The translations under genes and the position numbers were made by a program. From an uncultured Bacteroidota bacterium (GTDB lineage Bacteria > Bacteroidota > Bacteroidia > Flavobacteriales > Flavobacteriaceae), in assembly GCA_902595825.1 (NCBI GenBank), contig CACJRP010000003.1, positions 40,715-104,714 on the forward strand: DNA of 64,000 nt, written 5' to 3'. Positions 51,969-62,303 of the stretch are shown in pieces (the first letter of the stretch is position 1; each line of letters opens with the position of its first letter). Under the pieces are notes generated by a model. That model was not told where the DNA came from. It did no database searches and worked only from the letters and a program-made list of their open reading frames with translations.

Positions 51969-53192
51969 TCAATTTGAAGTTAAAACTTCAGCTACTGTAA
52001 AATTACTTCCACCAACAAAAATAAAGTCTTCTTTTGAGGCAATATTTAAAGCTTTATTAAAAGCTTCCTCAATAGTCACAAAAATCTCATAATTAATATC
52101 GGTTTTTTTTAAAATTGAATTCAAATGTTCCAAACCATAAGCTCTAGATATTTTGGGTGATGAAAAGAAGTAAATCCCTTCTTTGGGTAAAAGTTTTATA
52201 ATTTTATTTATCGGTTTGTCCTTTACAAATCCTAAAACAAACACCTTTTTCTGAGATTTAATTTTTTGAACTTCACAAATAACTTCTTTAAAGGCTTCCT
52301 CGTTGTGTGCTACATCTGCAATAATGAGAGGTTTACTTGAAACTTTTTCCCACCTTCCTCTCAATGAAGTATTTTTCCTGACATTTAAAATCCCTTTTCT
52401 AAAAATTTCTGAAATCATATTATTTTCAAATAAAATTTGCATTGCTGCATAAACAGTTCTTTTATTTTTTTTTTGATAATTGGTCTCGAGACCTAACTCC
52501 GCATCGTTAGATAAAAAATCTTCAGCAAAAAATATGTTTGAGGATTCTCTTTTTGCCTTTTCAATAAAAACTTTATCAGTTTTTAGATTCTTCTCACCTA
52601 TTAAAACAGGTACATTTTTTTTAATTATTCCAGCTTTTTCATTGGCAATAGAGGTTATTTTATTTCCAAGAAATTTTGTGTGATCGTAGCCTATATTAGT
52701 TATCACAGAGAGCAGAGGGTGTATAACATTTGTCGCATCTAGTCTACCACCTAAACCTACCTCTATAACCGCAATATCAATTTTCTTGACCTTAAAATAT
52801 AAAATTGCCATTGCGAAGGAAATTTCAAAAAACGAATTTCTTTTCATAAGAAAATACTCCTTATTCTTTTCTACAAAATCAATTACAAATTGTTTTTCTA
52901 TTTTACTCGAATTTACTTTTATTCTTTCTCTAAAGTCAAACATATGGGGAGAAGTAAATAGTCCTACTTTTTTCTTAGACTCTTGAAGAACCGAGGATAT
53001 CATATGAGATGTTGAACCCTTTCCATTAGTCCCTCCAACATGTATAAATTTTAAATTTGATTCTGGATTTCCAATAAAATTTAAGAAATTTTTTATTCTT
53101 GACAACCCAGGTTTATATGAATCTCCACCTTTAAATTGGTAAGGCGGGATCTGATTGTAAAGCCATTGAATTGTAGAATTATATTTTATCAC
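51969..53192 (-). CDS. folC: Folylpolyglutamate synthase / dihydrofolate synthase
   Basis: This 407-residue Mur-ligase-like enzyme adds glutamate to dihydropteroate and to folates. The ATP loop is FIHVGGTNGKGSTSHMISSV, with FTSPHMFDFRERI, AVIEVGLGGRLDATNVI and ADVAHNEEAFKE. It shares one base with the end of tonB (53192) and belongs to the exbB-exbD-tonB-folC transcription unit. The window also carries thyA, folA and metF of folate metabolism. Confidence 0.93.
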   Translation of the reverse strand: MIKYNSTIQWLYNQIPPYQFKGGDSYKPGLSRIKNFLNFIGNPESNLKFIHVGGTNGKGSTSHMISSVLQESKKKVGLFTSPHMFDFRERIKVNSSKIEKQFVIDFVEKNKEYFLMKRNSFFEISFAMAILYFKVKKIDIAVIEVGLGGRLDATNVIHPLLSVITNIGYDHTKFLGNKITSIANEKAGIIKKNVPVLIGEKNLKTDKVFIEKAKRESSNIFFAEDFLSNDAELGLETNYQKKNKRTVYAAMQILFENNMISEIFRKGILNVRKNTSLRGRWEKVSSKPLIIADVAHNEEAFKEVICEVQKIKSQKKVFVLGFVKDKPINKIIKLLPKEGIYFFSSPKISRAYGLEHLNSILKKTDINYEIFVTIEEAFNKALNIASKEDFIFVGGSNFTVAEVLTSN

Positions 53193-54007
53193 TAATCTAC
53201 TAACTTAAAATTGACTACAACAAATCCTGTCTGAGAATCAGGAGCACTGTCGTCAGGAAACCACTTGTGTAATAAAGCTGTTTTTTTTGCTGGATCCAAC
53301 AAACAAGGATGTACATTTGTACTTCCTTTGACACCAGCCTCCGCGTTTATAACATTTCCGATTTTATTTACTGTTATTCTCACAACTACTTTACCTATCT
53401 CATCACATTCGGGTTTCACTGATCCATTAGATTGAAGATTCCTTCCATTCAAACCAAACCCAATATTATTACCTATTAATTCTGCTTGATTATAATAAGT
53501 GCTCGAATATGGATTCCCAGAATTTATTTTACCTTGATTTTCATCTAAGATCTTCTTATTATTTGATTCAACATTTTCTTCAGCAGATATAATATTTTTA
53601 AGAATTTTTTTTGTTAGTTCAGAGATTTGAGGCTTCTTTTTTTCAACTTCATTATTTACCAATGAATCCTTTTTATCAAAACTCTTTTTTCTTGTTTTAG
53701 GATAATTTGACTTATCATCAATCGAAAGAAGAGATTTCTTTTGAACTACTGTTTTGGATTTTAATTCTGAATCATCATAATTATTTTTAGGAATTGTTTT
53801 TTCTAATGGGGTTTTAAAGGTTTGAAAATCTGCATTTTTATCCGATTTTTCATCAGATAATGTACCAAAATTTACCTCCACAGCGTAAGAAATAGGGGGA
53901 TCAAGAAAAGTTAATCCAAAAACAAAAAATATAACAATTAACAAAACTCCTATCAATGAAGTTATTAAAGCTGATTTTTTTTCATTAGGAGTAGAAAAAA
54001 ACTTCAT
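53192..54007 (-). CDS. TonB-type energy transducer
   Basis: This 271-residue protein has one N-terminal membrane helix (residues 14-36), a long charged, lysine/serine-rich periplasmic spacer rather than the usual proline-rich one, and a C-terminal TonB-like domain. That domain has CDEIGKVVVRITVNKIGNVI, then AEAGVKGSTNVHPCLLDPAK and a final FVVVNFKLVD. With the upstream ExbB/ExbD pair it should pass proton-motive force to outer-membrane receptors. It is closely packed with exbD (6 bp) and folC. Confidence 0.85.
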   Translation of the reverse strand: MKFFSTPNEKKSALITSLIGVLLIVIFFVFGLTFLDPPISYAVEVNFGTLSDEKSDKNADFQTFKTPLEKTIPKNNYDDSELKSKTVVQKKSLLSIDDKSNYPKTRKKSFDKKDSLVNNEVEKKKPQISELTKKILKNIISAEENVESNNKKILDENQGKINSGNPYSSTYYNQAELIGNNIGFGLNGRNLQSNGSVKPECDEIGKVVVRITVNKIGNVINAEAGVKGSTNVHPCLLDPAKKTALLHKWFPDDSAPDSQTGFVVVNFKLVD

Positions 54008-54013
54008 TTTTAA

Positions 54014-54409
54014 TTATTTGTCTTTAACTGCTAAAACAACTTTAACTGAATTTTTATTAGCTATATCCATAACATAAACAATTTCTTTTATTGGAACTTT
54101 ATTGTCAGATCTTAAAATTATAACTCTTTTGTTTGATTTGGATAATATTTTTATCAATTTGTTACTAACGTTACTTCTCATAACAGACTCTCCATTAATA
54201 TAAAATCTGTTTTTGCCGTCAATTGAAACACTAACGTTTTCTCTGTTCTCACTTTTCCCTTTTGCCTGTGGTAATTTTACATCAATTGTATTTAAATTTT
54301 TAGCTAGAGTAGATGCTATCATGAAAAAGATCAATAGCAAAAAAACAACATCTGTCATTGAAGACACATTAAAATTTGGTGTTATTTTATTACTAGTCTT
54401 AAAATCCAT
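54014..54409 (-). CDS. exbD: ExbD/TolR family biopolymer transport protein
   Basis: This 131-residue protein starts KITPNFNVSSMTDVVFLLLI, with the membrane helix carrying the essential Asp (Asp16) of the proton path, then a periplasmic domain (VSVSIDGKNRFYINGESVMR, IILRSDNKVPIKEIVYVMDI). It forms the motor with ExbB. It shares one base with the exbB stop and lies 6 bp before tonB. TolR is an alternative name, but the neighbouring TonB gene favours ExbD. Confidence 0.9.
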   Translation of the reverse strand: MDFKTSNKITPNFNVSSMTDVVFLLLIFFMIASTLAKNLNTIDVKLPQAKGKSENRENVSVSIDGKNRFYINGESVMRSNVSNKLIKILSKSNKRVIILRSDNKVPIKEIVYVMDIANKNSVKVVLAVKDK

Positions 54410-55101
54410 TAACCCACTGGTTCGTTAAGTAAATCTAAAAACTCTAGAGATGATGCTTGCATTTGATATACTACCTTGCTAATTTTTACTACCAGATGAT
54501 TATAACATATATAGCCAACAATTCCTACAACAAGTCCTGCAACTGTCGTTGTCATTGCTGTGTAAAGACCGTCAGATAAGAGTTTCATATCAATACTTCC
54601 TCCAGCATTTGAAATCTCAAATATGGAAATAATCATTCCAATTACTGTGCCTAAAAAACCTATCATTGGTGAAGCTCCGGAAATAGTTGCCAAGACACTA
54701 ATATTTCTTTCTAGTTTATATATTTCTAATCGTCCTGCATTTTCTATAGCAGTATTAATATCTTCTAAAGGTCTACCAATTCTAGAAATACCTTTAGAAA
54801 TTAATCTGGCAACGGGGATTTCTTCTTTTAAACATCTTGATTGGGCCATTTCTATTTTCCCACTAGTCACAAATGTTTTTATTTCATTCATAAAAGTTTT
54901 GTCTATTTTAACAGCAGATTTAATTGTAAACAACCTTTCAAAATAAATATATAATCCAATCAATAACAAAATGAACAATAACCCTATAATAACTTGGCCT
55001 GCCAAACCGCTACTTTGAATTAGCTGAATTAAAGAAATTGTTTTTTCAGTTTGTAAAACATTGCTTTGTACTAACAAATTTTGACTAAGAGTTAATATCA
55101 T
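54409..55101 (-). CDS. exbB: ExbB/TolQ/MotA proton-channel family protein
   Basis: This 230-residue protein has three membrane helices: near residues 30-54, then a pair after ISVLATISGASPMIGFLGTV in the TIGMIISIFEISNAG region and the YTAMTTTVAGLVVGIVGYIC region. These match the conserved core of ExbB/TolQ. It is the first gene of the exbB-exbD-tonB-folC operon and powers TonB-dependent uptake. NhaD lies upstream in the same direction, 48 bp away. Confidence 0.91.
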   Translation of the reverse strand: MILTLSQNLLVQSNVLQTEKTISLIQLIQSSGLAGQVIIGLLFILLLIGLYIYFERLFTIKSAVKIDKTFMNEIKTFVTSGKIEMAQSRCLKEEIPVARLISKGISRIGRPLEDINTAIENAGRLEIYKLERNISVLATISGASPMIGFLGTVIGMIISIFEISNAGGSIDMKLLSDGLYTAMTTTVAGLVVGIVGYICYNHLVVKISKVVYQMQASSLEFLDLLNEPVG

Positions 55102-55149
55102 ATTTAAAGCTTTTTATATGAACGGAAAAAAAAGGTTTAAAGTATTTAA

Positions 55150-56478
55150 TTAAAAAATAAATTCTCTAATCATAATAAATGTAAAAGATCCTGACAAAAA
55201 TCCAATTAAAGCTAACCAAGATATTTTCTTTAAATACCAAAAAAAGTCAATTTTCTCCATTCCCATAGCCACAACTCCGGCTGCTGATCCTATAATTAGC
55301 ATACTACCACCAGTACCCGCAGAAAAAGCTATAAAATGCCATAAAGGATTGTTAATTTCTTGAGAAAACATACCCATAGACGCAGCTACTAGAGGTACGT
55401 TATCTATAATAGCTGAAGCTGTACCTAAGAGTACAACAACAATATCAGTATTTGGGAAAATTAAATTTAATGTATCAGCAAATGAAAACAATACACCTAT
55501 AGATTCTAAGGCCCCTACAGATAGGAGAATTCCTAAAAAAAACAAAATACTCGGTAATTCAATTTTAGATAAAGATTTGTGCACAGGACTATGATTAGCA
55601 GCGTCATCACTTTCATCATCAAATGAAGTAATATTTATTTTTGTTGAGCTTAAAATCTCAGCAAAAGTGGATACTAAAGCAAGTGAAAACATCATACCTA
55701 CATAAGGAGGGAGATGAGTAAGGGTCTTGAAAACAGGCACAAAAATTATAGATGCTAAACCTAAGTAAAGAATAATTGATCCGTTTTTATTCACTTCTTC
55801 ATTAATTTCGTAAGAGTTGTAAGTTATATTCCCCTTAAAAGCTGGTAAAAAAGTTGCAACAGTTACAGGAACCAACAAACAAACAATTGAAGGAATTAGT
55901 AGATATGAAATTAACTTAATTGTTGTTACTTTTTTTCCAATCCACAACATAGTGGTCGTTACATCACCAATGGGTGACCAAGCACCTCCAGCGTTTGCTG
56001 CGATTATGATTAGTCCAGCAAACCAAATTCTGATATTTCTATCAGGAACTACTTTTTGCAAAATTGTAATTAAGACTATAGTTGCTGTCAAATTATCAAT
56101 AATCGCTGAGAGAAAGAATGCAAGTATTGCAAAAATCCACAATAATTTTTTTTTAGACTTGGTTTTAATGAAGTTTTTGATTGTTAAAAATCCGTTGAAA
56201 TAATCAATTATTTCAACAATTGTCATTGCTCCCAAAAGAAAAACAACAATTTCAGCAGTTTTACCTAAATGGTGAAGTAAAATTTCCTCTAAATGTGTTG
56301 GGACAAGTTTTTTTAAGTTAGTATCAACCTCAAAAACAGGTATGTGTGATAAAGCAATAATTGACCATAAAAAAGCCATCATCGCGAGTGCCGGAATTAA
56401 TTTATCTACTTTGAGGGTGTGTTCTAAGGTTATTGCAAAATAGCCAATTATAAATACCGCTACAACAAGTGTTTCCAT
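55150..56478 (-). CDS. nhaD: NhaD-type Na+/H+ antiporter
   Basis: This 442-residue ion-transporter-superfamily protein has about 12 helices. Typical segments are MTIVEIIDYFNGFLTIKNFI, FFLSAIIDNLTATIVLITIL, WSPIGDVTTTMLWIGKKVT, IIDNVPLVAASMGMFSQE and SAGTGGSMLIIGSAAGVVAMG. NhaD exchanges internal Na+ for H+ and is frequent in marine and alkaliphilic bacteria. With Nqr it supports a sodium-based economy. A poorly conserved, acidic stretch (DDESDDAANHSPVHK, near residue 287) is a cytoplasmic loop. Confidence 0.92.
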   Translation of the reverse strand: METLVVAVFIIGYFAITLEHTLKVDKLIPALAMMAFLWSIIALSHIPVFEVDTNLKKLVPTHLEEILLHHLGKTAEIVVFLLGAMTIVEIIDYFNGFLTIKNFIKTKSKKKLLWIFAILAFFLSAIIDNLTATIVLITILQKVVPDRNIRIWFAGLIIIAANAGGAWSPIGDVTTTMLWIGKKVTTIKLISYLLIPSIVCLLVPVTVATFLPAFKGNITYNSYEINEEVNKNGSIILYLGLASIIFVPVFKTLTHLPPYVGMMFSLALVSTFAEILSSTKINITSFDDESDDAANHSPVHKSLSKIELPSILFFLGILLSVGALESIGVLFSFADTLNLIFPNTDIVVVLLGTASAIIDNVPLVAASMGMFSQEINNPLWHFIAFSAGTGGSMLIIGSAAGVVAMGMEKIDFFWYLKKISWLALIGFLSGSFTFIMIREFIF

Positions 56479-56548
56479 TCAAAAATATTAACCCTAATCA
56501 AATGGGTATAAGACTAAAGTATTAATTTAAAATCTAAATAAAGGCCAA

Positions 56549-57607
56549 TCATGGTAAAAATATATTCCCTGTGGAATGATTTTTTTTTGCTCCAGTCACA
56601 CTAGAATAGCAATTAACTTTATTTTGATCTCTTAGGAGGCCTAAGAAGGCAAATATTATGGCTTCTTTAAAATTTATAACTTTTTTCTCTGGTATGCGGA
56701 TAAGACATGATGTTCTATTTTTAATTTGCTTTATTAAAAATGAGTTAAAAGCACCTCCTCCAGTGACTAGGGCTTCTTTTCTACCACTTAACTCGTGAGA
56801 AATTTTTTTAGCAATAAAAATCGTGTAAGTATATAAGATATCATTTATTGAGCATTTTTGAAAGATTTCAAATATTGGAAGAATATTTTCTTTTACCCAT
56901 TCAATGCCTAATGATTTAGGTGGTTTTAGCTTAAAAAACTTTAAATTATTTAATTTTCTTTCAAGTTCTGGGATCAATTTACCCTTACTAGCCAGTTCTC
57001 CATCTTTGTCATAGGGTTTGTTAAATTTATTTGCAAGTGAGTTTAAAATTAAATTAGCTGGACAGATATCATATGCAATAGTTTTTTTGTCATTTTTAAG
57101 AGTAATATTTGCAAAACCTCCTAAGTTTATAAAGGTATCTGATTGATGAAATAGTTTTATTTCTCCAACTGGTACAAGGGGGGCCCCTTGTCCGCCCATT
57201 TTTACATCTTTAGGTCTAAAATCACAAATAACTTTTTTGTTAATTAGTTTTGCAAGTATAGGTAAATTTCCAATTTGGTAGGTTATTCCCGAGCTTGGTT
57301 GATGCAAAACAGTATGCCCATGTGAACTTATTAAATCAATTTTATGTTCATTGTTTTTTTTTAAAAATTTACTTATCTGTTTGGATAGATATGTTGTATA
57401 AAATTGATCTAGAATTTTAATGTCATCGATATGAAGAGAACTTGAATGTTTGAGTTTTTCATAAATTTTTTTTGGATATGGATGTGTTGATGAAGAAATT
57501 AATTTAAAATACCATTTTGTTTCCTTAAAAAACTCAACTAAAACAAAATCCAAGCCATCTAACGAAGTACCCGACATGATTCCCACAACCTTATATTTAT
57601 CTTTCAT
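56549..57607 (-). CDS. anmK: Anhydro-N-acetylmuramic acid kinase
   Basis: AnmK recycles cell-wall anhydro-MurNAc to MurNAc-6-phosphate with ATP. The protein shows VVGIMSGTSLDGLDFVLVEF at the start, SHGHTVLHQP, NLGGFANITL and the nucleotide site region in ALVTGGGAFNSFLIKQI. I prefer the ATG at 57607 (MKDKYKVVGIMSG, 352 residues) to the one three codons upstream at 57616. It stands alone, divergent from gltB. Confidence 0.9.
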   Translation of the reverse strand: MKDKYKVVGIMSGTSLDGLDFVLVEFFKETKWYFKLISSSTHPYPKKIYEKLKHSSSLHIDDIKILDQFYTTYLSKQISKFLKKNNEHKIDLISSHGHTVLHQPSSGITYQIGNLPILAKLINKKVICDFRPKDVKMGGQGAPLVPVGEIKLFHQSDTFINLGGFANITLKNDKKTIAYDICPANLILNSLANKFNKPYDKDGELASKGKLIPELERKLNNLKFFKLKPPKSLGIEWVKENILPIFEIFQKCSINDILYTYTIFIAKKISHELSGRKEALVTGGGAFNSFLIKQIKNRTSCLIRIPEKKVINFKEAIIFAFLGLLRDQNKVNCYSSVTGAKKNHSTGNIFLP

Positions 57608-57732
57608 TAAAAACAAACTTTACTCAATATTATTAAATTTTCAATGATTGGATAAATTATTGAAATAATATTTAAAGAATTTCCATTTTATTTGCTTTAT
57701 TTAAAAAGATTAATATATAATCTCCCCCAATT

Positions 57733-57762
57733 TTTGTAGAACCCTTTATATCCTTATTTTTA
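57733..57762 (+). promoter_or_regulatory. Predicted promoter of gltBD
   Basis: TTTG (57733-57736), an 18-bp spacer and TATTTTTA (57755-57762) match the Bacteroidota consensus with one mismatch in the last base of the -7 box. Transcription would start near 57769, about 18 nt before the gltB ATG. No other regulatory sequence was recognised in the 170-bp divergent region. Confidence 0.45.
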
Positions 57763-57786
57763 GTGTCCTAAAAAAAACCACTAATA

Positions 57787-60700
57787 ATGTTTCCAAAAAA
57801 ACAAGGCTTGTATTCCCCTGAATTTGAACACGAAAATTGTGGAGCAGGTTTCATTTGCAATTTAAAGGGTGAAAAAACAAACTCTATAATTGGAAAAGCA
57901 TTAAATATATTAGTTAAACTTGAACACAGAGGCGCTGTAAGCGCTGATGGCAAAACTGGAGATGGTGCAGGAATTTTAATTGAAATCCCACATGAGTTTT
58001 TCTTAAATTCCACATCCTTTAAGTTGCCCGCATCAAATGATTACGCAGTTGGAATGGTTTTCCTTCCCCAGAAAAAAAATCAAAGAGAAATTTGTATAAA
58101 TACTTTTGAAAAACAAATAGAAGAAAATGGTTTAAAAATTTTAGGGTGGAGAAAAGTACCAGTTAATAAAAAAGTTGTTGGAAAAATTGCTTCAAAAACA
58201 GAGCCTTACATAAGCCAAGTTTTCGTAGGTAAAGGTGAACAAAAAATCGATGATCTTGAGTTTAATATAAAACTATATTGTGCAAGAAAAAAATGTGAAC
58301 ACATAATATACAATTCTAAGTTTTCAGAGTCCAACTTTTTTTACTTTTCTTCTCTATCTAACAAGACAATAATATACAAAGGACTTTTAGTTCCTGAAGA
58401 TATTGAGCTATATTATAATGACTTAAGAGACCCCAAACTTGTTACAAGATTAGCATTAGTTCATCAAAGGTTTTCTACTAATACTTTTCCCACTTGGGAC
58501 CTTGCACAACCATTTAGATATATGTGCCATAATGGTGAAATAAATACCATTAAAGGTAACATAAGTAGAATGGCCTCTAGAGAGGAACTATTGAAATCAA
58601 ATTTGTTTGGCGATAATATAAGTAAGATTTTACCGGTTGTTTTAAAAGGAAAATCTGACTCAGCATCTATGGATATGGTTGTAGAACTTCTTTTGCTTAC
58701 AGGAAGGTCGCTTCCTGAAGTTATGATGATGCTAGTACCTGAAGCATGGGAAAAACACACTGAAATGGATATAAGCAAAAAGTCTTTTTATAAATTTAAT
58801 TCTTGTGTAATGGAACCCTGGGATGGTCCAGCTTCAATTCCATTTACAGATGGAAAATATATAGGTGCACTTTTGGACAGGAATGGTCTACGACCCTCAA
58901 GGTATACTGTAACAAAAGACGGTAATGTTGTTATGTCTTCAGAAGTAGGAGTACTAGATATAGAACCAGCAAATGTTGAAAAACATGGTAGATTAGAGCC
59001 AGGCCGAATGTTCTTGGTTAACATGAATGAAGGACGTATAGTGGAGGATGAAGAAATTAAATCATTAATTGTAAACCAAAAACCTTACAAAAAGTGGCTT
59101 GATAAAAATCTATTACCTCTTTCCAAAATTCCATATACAGGAAACCATCTAGCAGTTGAGTCGGAAAGTTTTGAAAAGAGACTCAAAATATTTGGATATA
59201 CCCAAGAGGACTTAAGTACCATAATAAACCCAATGAGCTTAAATGCTAAAGAATCAATAGGTTCAATGGGGACTGATACTCCTTTAGCAGTATTTTCAGA
59301 AAAACCACAACTACTATATAACTATTTTAAACAATTGTTTGCTCAGGTTACAAACCCTCCTTTGGATGGAATTAGAGAAGAAATTGTTACAGACATATCT
59401 TTAAGACTAGGTAATGATTTTAATATTTTTGAATTATCTGAAATACATGCGAAAAAACTTTTGATTCAAAATCCAGTAATTTCTAATGAGGATCTTGATA
59501 AGATAAAACATCTAGAACACCGAGATTTTAAAGCTGTATCTGTTCCTGCTTTATATGAGATTCAAAAGGGTGTGAATGGTTTGGAAAAGTCTTTATTAAA
59601 AATAATTGAGGATATCGAAAGACAAATTGATTCCGGAGCTAATATTATTATTTTATCTGATAGAGGTGTATCAAATTATTTTGCACCTATACCAATGCTT
59701 TTAGCTTGTGCACACGTCCACAATACTTTTAAACGGAAGTCCAAAAGGTCAAAGTTTGATATTGTTATAGAATCCGCAGAACCCAGAGAACCACACCATT
59801 TTGCGTGTCTTTTTGGCTATGGAGCTAGTGCAATAAACCCTTATATGGTTAACGAAATTATTGAAGACCAAGCAAATCAAAAAATTGTAAAGGGTCTTAG
59901 CTTCGAAAATGCTGTAAAAAACTATAATAAAGCAATAGCTAAAGGAATAATTAAAGTAATGAATAAAATTGGGATATCTACTCTTCACTCTTATCGAGGT
60001 GCTCAAATATTTGAAGCTTTGGGATTGAGTAATGAGTTTATTGAAAGATTTTTTTGTAACACTCCATCAAGAATTGAAGGAATTGGACTAAATGAACTTG
60101 AAAATGAAATTGAAAAAAGATTTAAAAAAGCCTTTGTCGATGACCAAAGCTTTGGATTAAATCTTGAAATAGGAGGGGAATACAGATGGAGAAGGGATGG
60201 TGAAGCACACATGCTAAATCCTAGTTCTATAGCCAAATTACAACAATCGGTTCGTCAAAAAAGTTGGGAAAGCTATAGTATTTATTCTAAAATGATTAAT
60301 AACCAATCTGAAAAACTCATGACAATAAGAGGTCTTTTTGAATTTTCCGATTTGGATCCTATCCCCATTGAAGAAGTTGAGCCCTGGACAGAAATAGTAA
60401 AAAGATTCAAAACTGGCGCCATGTCCTTAGGTTCAATATCAGCCGAAGCTCACGAAAATTTAGCTATCGCTATGAATAGGATTGGAGGCAAAAGCAATTC
60501 TGGCGAAGGGGGTGAAGACCCAAAAAGATATTTTCCGGACGAAAATGGTGACCTGAAAAAATCAGCTATCAAACAGGTGGCATCGGGAAGATTTGGTGTA
60601 TCAAGCTACTATTTATCGTCCGCCGATGAAATTCAAATAAAAATGGCTCAAGGAGCTAAGCCAGGAGAAGGTGGACAATTACCAGGTCCAAAAGTTAACC

Positions 60701-62295
60701 CTTATATAGCATCTGTTAGAAATTCTACACCCTATGTAGGTCTAATTTCTCCTCCTCCACATCATGACATATACTCCATTGAAGATTTAGCACAACTTAT
60801 TTACGACCTAAAAAATGCCAACAGAAAGGCTAGGATAAATGTCAAGCTTGTTTCTGAAGTAGGTGTTGGTACAATAGCTGCAGGAGTTGTAAAAGCAAAA
60901 GCAGATGTAATTCTTATATCAGGATATGACGGAGGTACAGGTGCTTCCCCATTGACATCTTTAAAACACGCTGGGTTACCCTGGGAATTAGGAATTGCCG
61001 AAGCTCAACAAACTCTGGTTTTAAATGACCTTAGAAATAGAGTAGTTCTAGAATGTGATGGACAAATGAAGACAGGTAGAGACGTAGCTGTTGCTTGTCT
61101 TTTAGGTGCTGAGGAGTTTGGATTCTCCACAGCGCCTTTGGTAGCATCTGGATGTATAATGATGAGAGCCTGTCATTTGAATACATGTCCTGTAGGCATT
61201 GCAACTCAAGATCCTATTTTGAGAAAAAACTTCAAAGGTAAACCTGAACATGTTATTAACTTCATGTATTTTGTTGCTGAAGAATTAAGGGAAATAATGT
61301 CTAAACTTGGATTCAGAACAGTCAATGAAATGGTTGGACAATCCCAAAAAATAAATATGACAGAAGCTTTAAACCATTTCAAAGCAAAAGGAATTGACTT
61401 ATCAAAAATTTTATACAAACCAAAAATCAGTAAAAAAACTAAACTATTTAATACCGAAAAACAGGACCATGGCTTAAAAAAATCTTTGGATTTTGAAATT
61501 TTAAAATCTGCCAAACCAGCTATAAATGATAAACTTAAACAAGTCCTAAATTATCCTATCAAAAGTACTAATAGAACAGTAGGTGCTATAATCTCAAATG
61601 AAATATCGAAAATTCATGGTTCTAAAGGACTCCCAAAAGATACTCTAACGGTCAATTTTACCGGTACTGCGGGCCAGAGCTTTGGTGCCTTCACTACTAA
61701 AGGAGTTAATTTAATTGTTTCGGGAACCTGTAATGATTACTTTGGTAAAGGTCTTTCTGGAGGCAGATTAGTCGTTAAAGTTCCAGATAGAAATACATTA
61801 GTAGCACACCAAAATATTATTATTGGAAATGTTGCACTGTATGGAGCAATCAATGGCGAAGTTTACATCAACGGAATAGCAGGTGAAAGATTTTGTGTAA
61901 GAAATTCTGGGGCAACTGCTGTTGTAGAAGGAATAGGAGATCACGGATGTGAATATATGACAGGTGGAATTGCTGTCATTCTTGGTAAACACGGAAGAAA
62001 TTTCGCTGCCGGAATGAGCGGTGGAATAGCTTATATTTATAATGAAGATGGAAATCTAAAAAATGAAAAATTTAATTTAGAAATGATAGAGTTAGAAAAC
62101 CTTCAAGAAAAGGACTTTTTGTCCTTAAAGGAACTTCTAAAAAATCATGTTAAATACACATCCAGTGATAAGGGTTCATTTTTATTAAAAGATTTTTCAA
62201 ATCAAAAACATAAATTTGTAAAAGTTATGCCAACTGACTACAAAAAAGCTCTTATTATGCTTGAGAAAGAAAAGGTTAAAGAGAAGGTTAAATAA
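57787..62295 (+). CDS. gltB: Glutamate synthase (NADPH) large subunit
   Basis: This 1502-residue enzyme makes two glutamates from glutamine and 2-oxoglutarate. An N-terminal class II glutaminase domain has a 17-residue propeptide before the nucleophile Cys18 ([13 protein letters not shown]). A central domain follows, then the FMN-binding synthase domain ([34 protein letters not shown]) with the 3Fe-4S cysteines in [17 protein letters not shown]-terminal beta-helix domain ends the protein ([15 protein letters not shown]). It is followed by gltD after 8 bp. Confidence 0.96.
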   Translation: MFPKKQGLYSPEFEHENCGAGFICNLKGEKTNSIIGKALNILVKLEHRGAVSADGKTGDGAGILIEIPHEFFLNSTSFKLPASNDYAVGMVFLPQKKNQREICINTFEKQIEENGLKILGWRKVPVNKKVVGKIASKTEPYISQVFVGKGEQKIDDLEFNIKLYCARKKCEHIIYNSKFSESNFFYFSSLSNKTIIYKGLLVPEDIELYYNDLRDPKLVTRLALVHQRFSTNTFPTWDLAQPFRYMCHNGEINTIKGNISRMASREELLKSNLFGDNISKILPVVLKGKSDSASMDMVVELLLLTGRSLPEVMMMLVPEAWEKHTEMDISKKSFYKFNSCVMEPWDGPASIPFTDGKYIGALLDRNGLRPSRYTVTKDGNVVMSSEVGVLDIEPANVEKHGRLEPGRMFLVNMNEGRIVEDEEIKSLIVNQKPYKKWLDKNLLPLSKIPYTGNHLAVESESFEKRLKIFGYTQEDLSTIINPMSLNAKESIGSMGTDTPLAVFSEKPQLLYNYFKQLFAQVTNPPLDGIREEIVTDISLRLGNDFNIFELSEIHAKKLLIQNPVISNEDLDKIKHLEHRDFKAVSVPALYEIQKGVNGLEKSLLKIIEDIERQIDSGANIIILSDRGVSNYFAPIPMLLACAHVHNTFKRKSKRSKFDIVIESAEPREPHHFACLFGYGASAINPYMVNEIIEDQANQKIVKGLSFENAVKNYNKAIAKGIIKVMNKIGISTLHSYRGAQIFEALGLSNEFIERFFCNTPSRIEGIGLNELENEIEKRFKKAFVDDQSFGLNLEIGGEYRWRRDGEAHMLNPSSIAKLQQSVRQKSWESYSIYSKMINNQSEKLMTIRGLFEFSDLDPIPIEEVEPWTEIVKRFKTGAMSLGSISAEAHENLAIAMNRIGGKSNSGEGGEDPKRYFPDENGDLKKSAIKQVASGRFGVSSYYLSSADEIQIKMAQGAKPGEGGQLPGPKVNPYIASVRNSTPYVGLISPPPHHDIYSIEDLAQLIYDLKNANRKARINVKLVSEVGVGTIAAGVVKAKADVILISGYDGGTGASPLTSLKHAGLPWELGIAEAQQTLVLNDLRNRVVLECDGQMKTGRDVAVACLLGAEEFGFSTAPLVASGCIMMRACHLNTCPVGIATQDPILRKNFKGKPEHVINFMYFVAEELREIMSKLGFRTVNEMVGQSQKINMTEALNHFKAKGIDLSKILYKPKISKKTKLFNTEKQDHGLKKSLDFEILKSAKPAINDKLKQVLNYPIKSTNRTVGAIISNEISKIHGSKGLPKDTLTVNFTGTAGQSFGAFTTKGVNLIVSGTCNDYFGKGLSGGRLVVKVPDRNTLVAHQNIIIGNVALYGAINGEVYINGIAGERFCVRNSGATAVVEGIGDHGCEYMTGGIAVILGKHGRNFAAGMSGGIAYIYNEDGNLKNEKFNLEMIELENLQEKDFLSLKELLKNHVKYTSSDKGSFLLKDFSNQKHKFVKVMPTDYKKALIMLEKEKVKEKVK

Positions 62296-62303
62296 AAATA
62301 AGA

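Noticed and set aside
56479-56490. TATTTTTG directly before the nhaD start codon as a promoter.
   Set aside because: It leaves only one base before the ATG, so transcription would start inside the gene; the -33 TTTG spacing is only 11 bp. Probably chance in AT-rich DNA.
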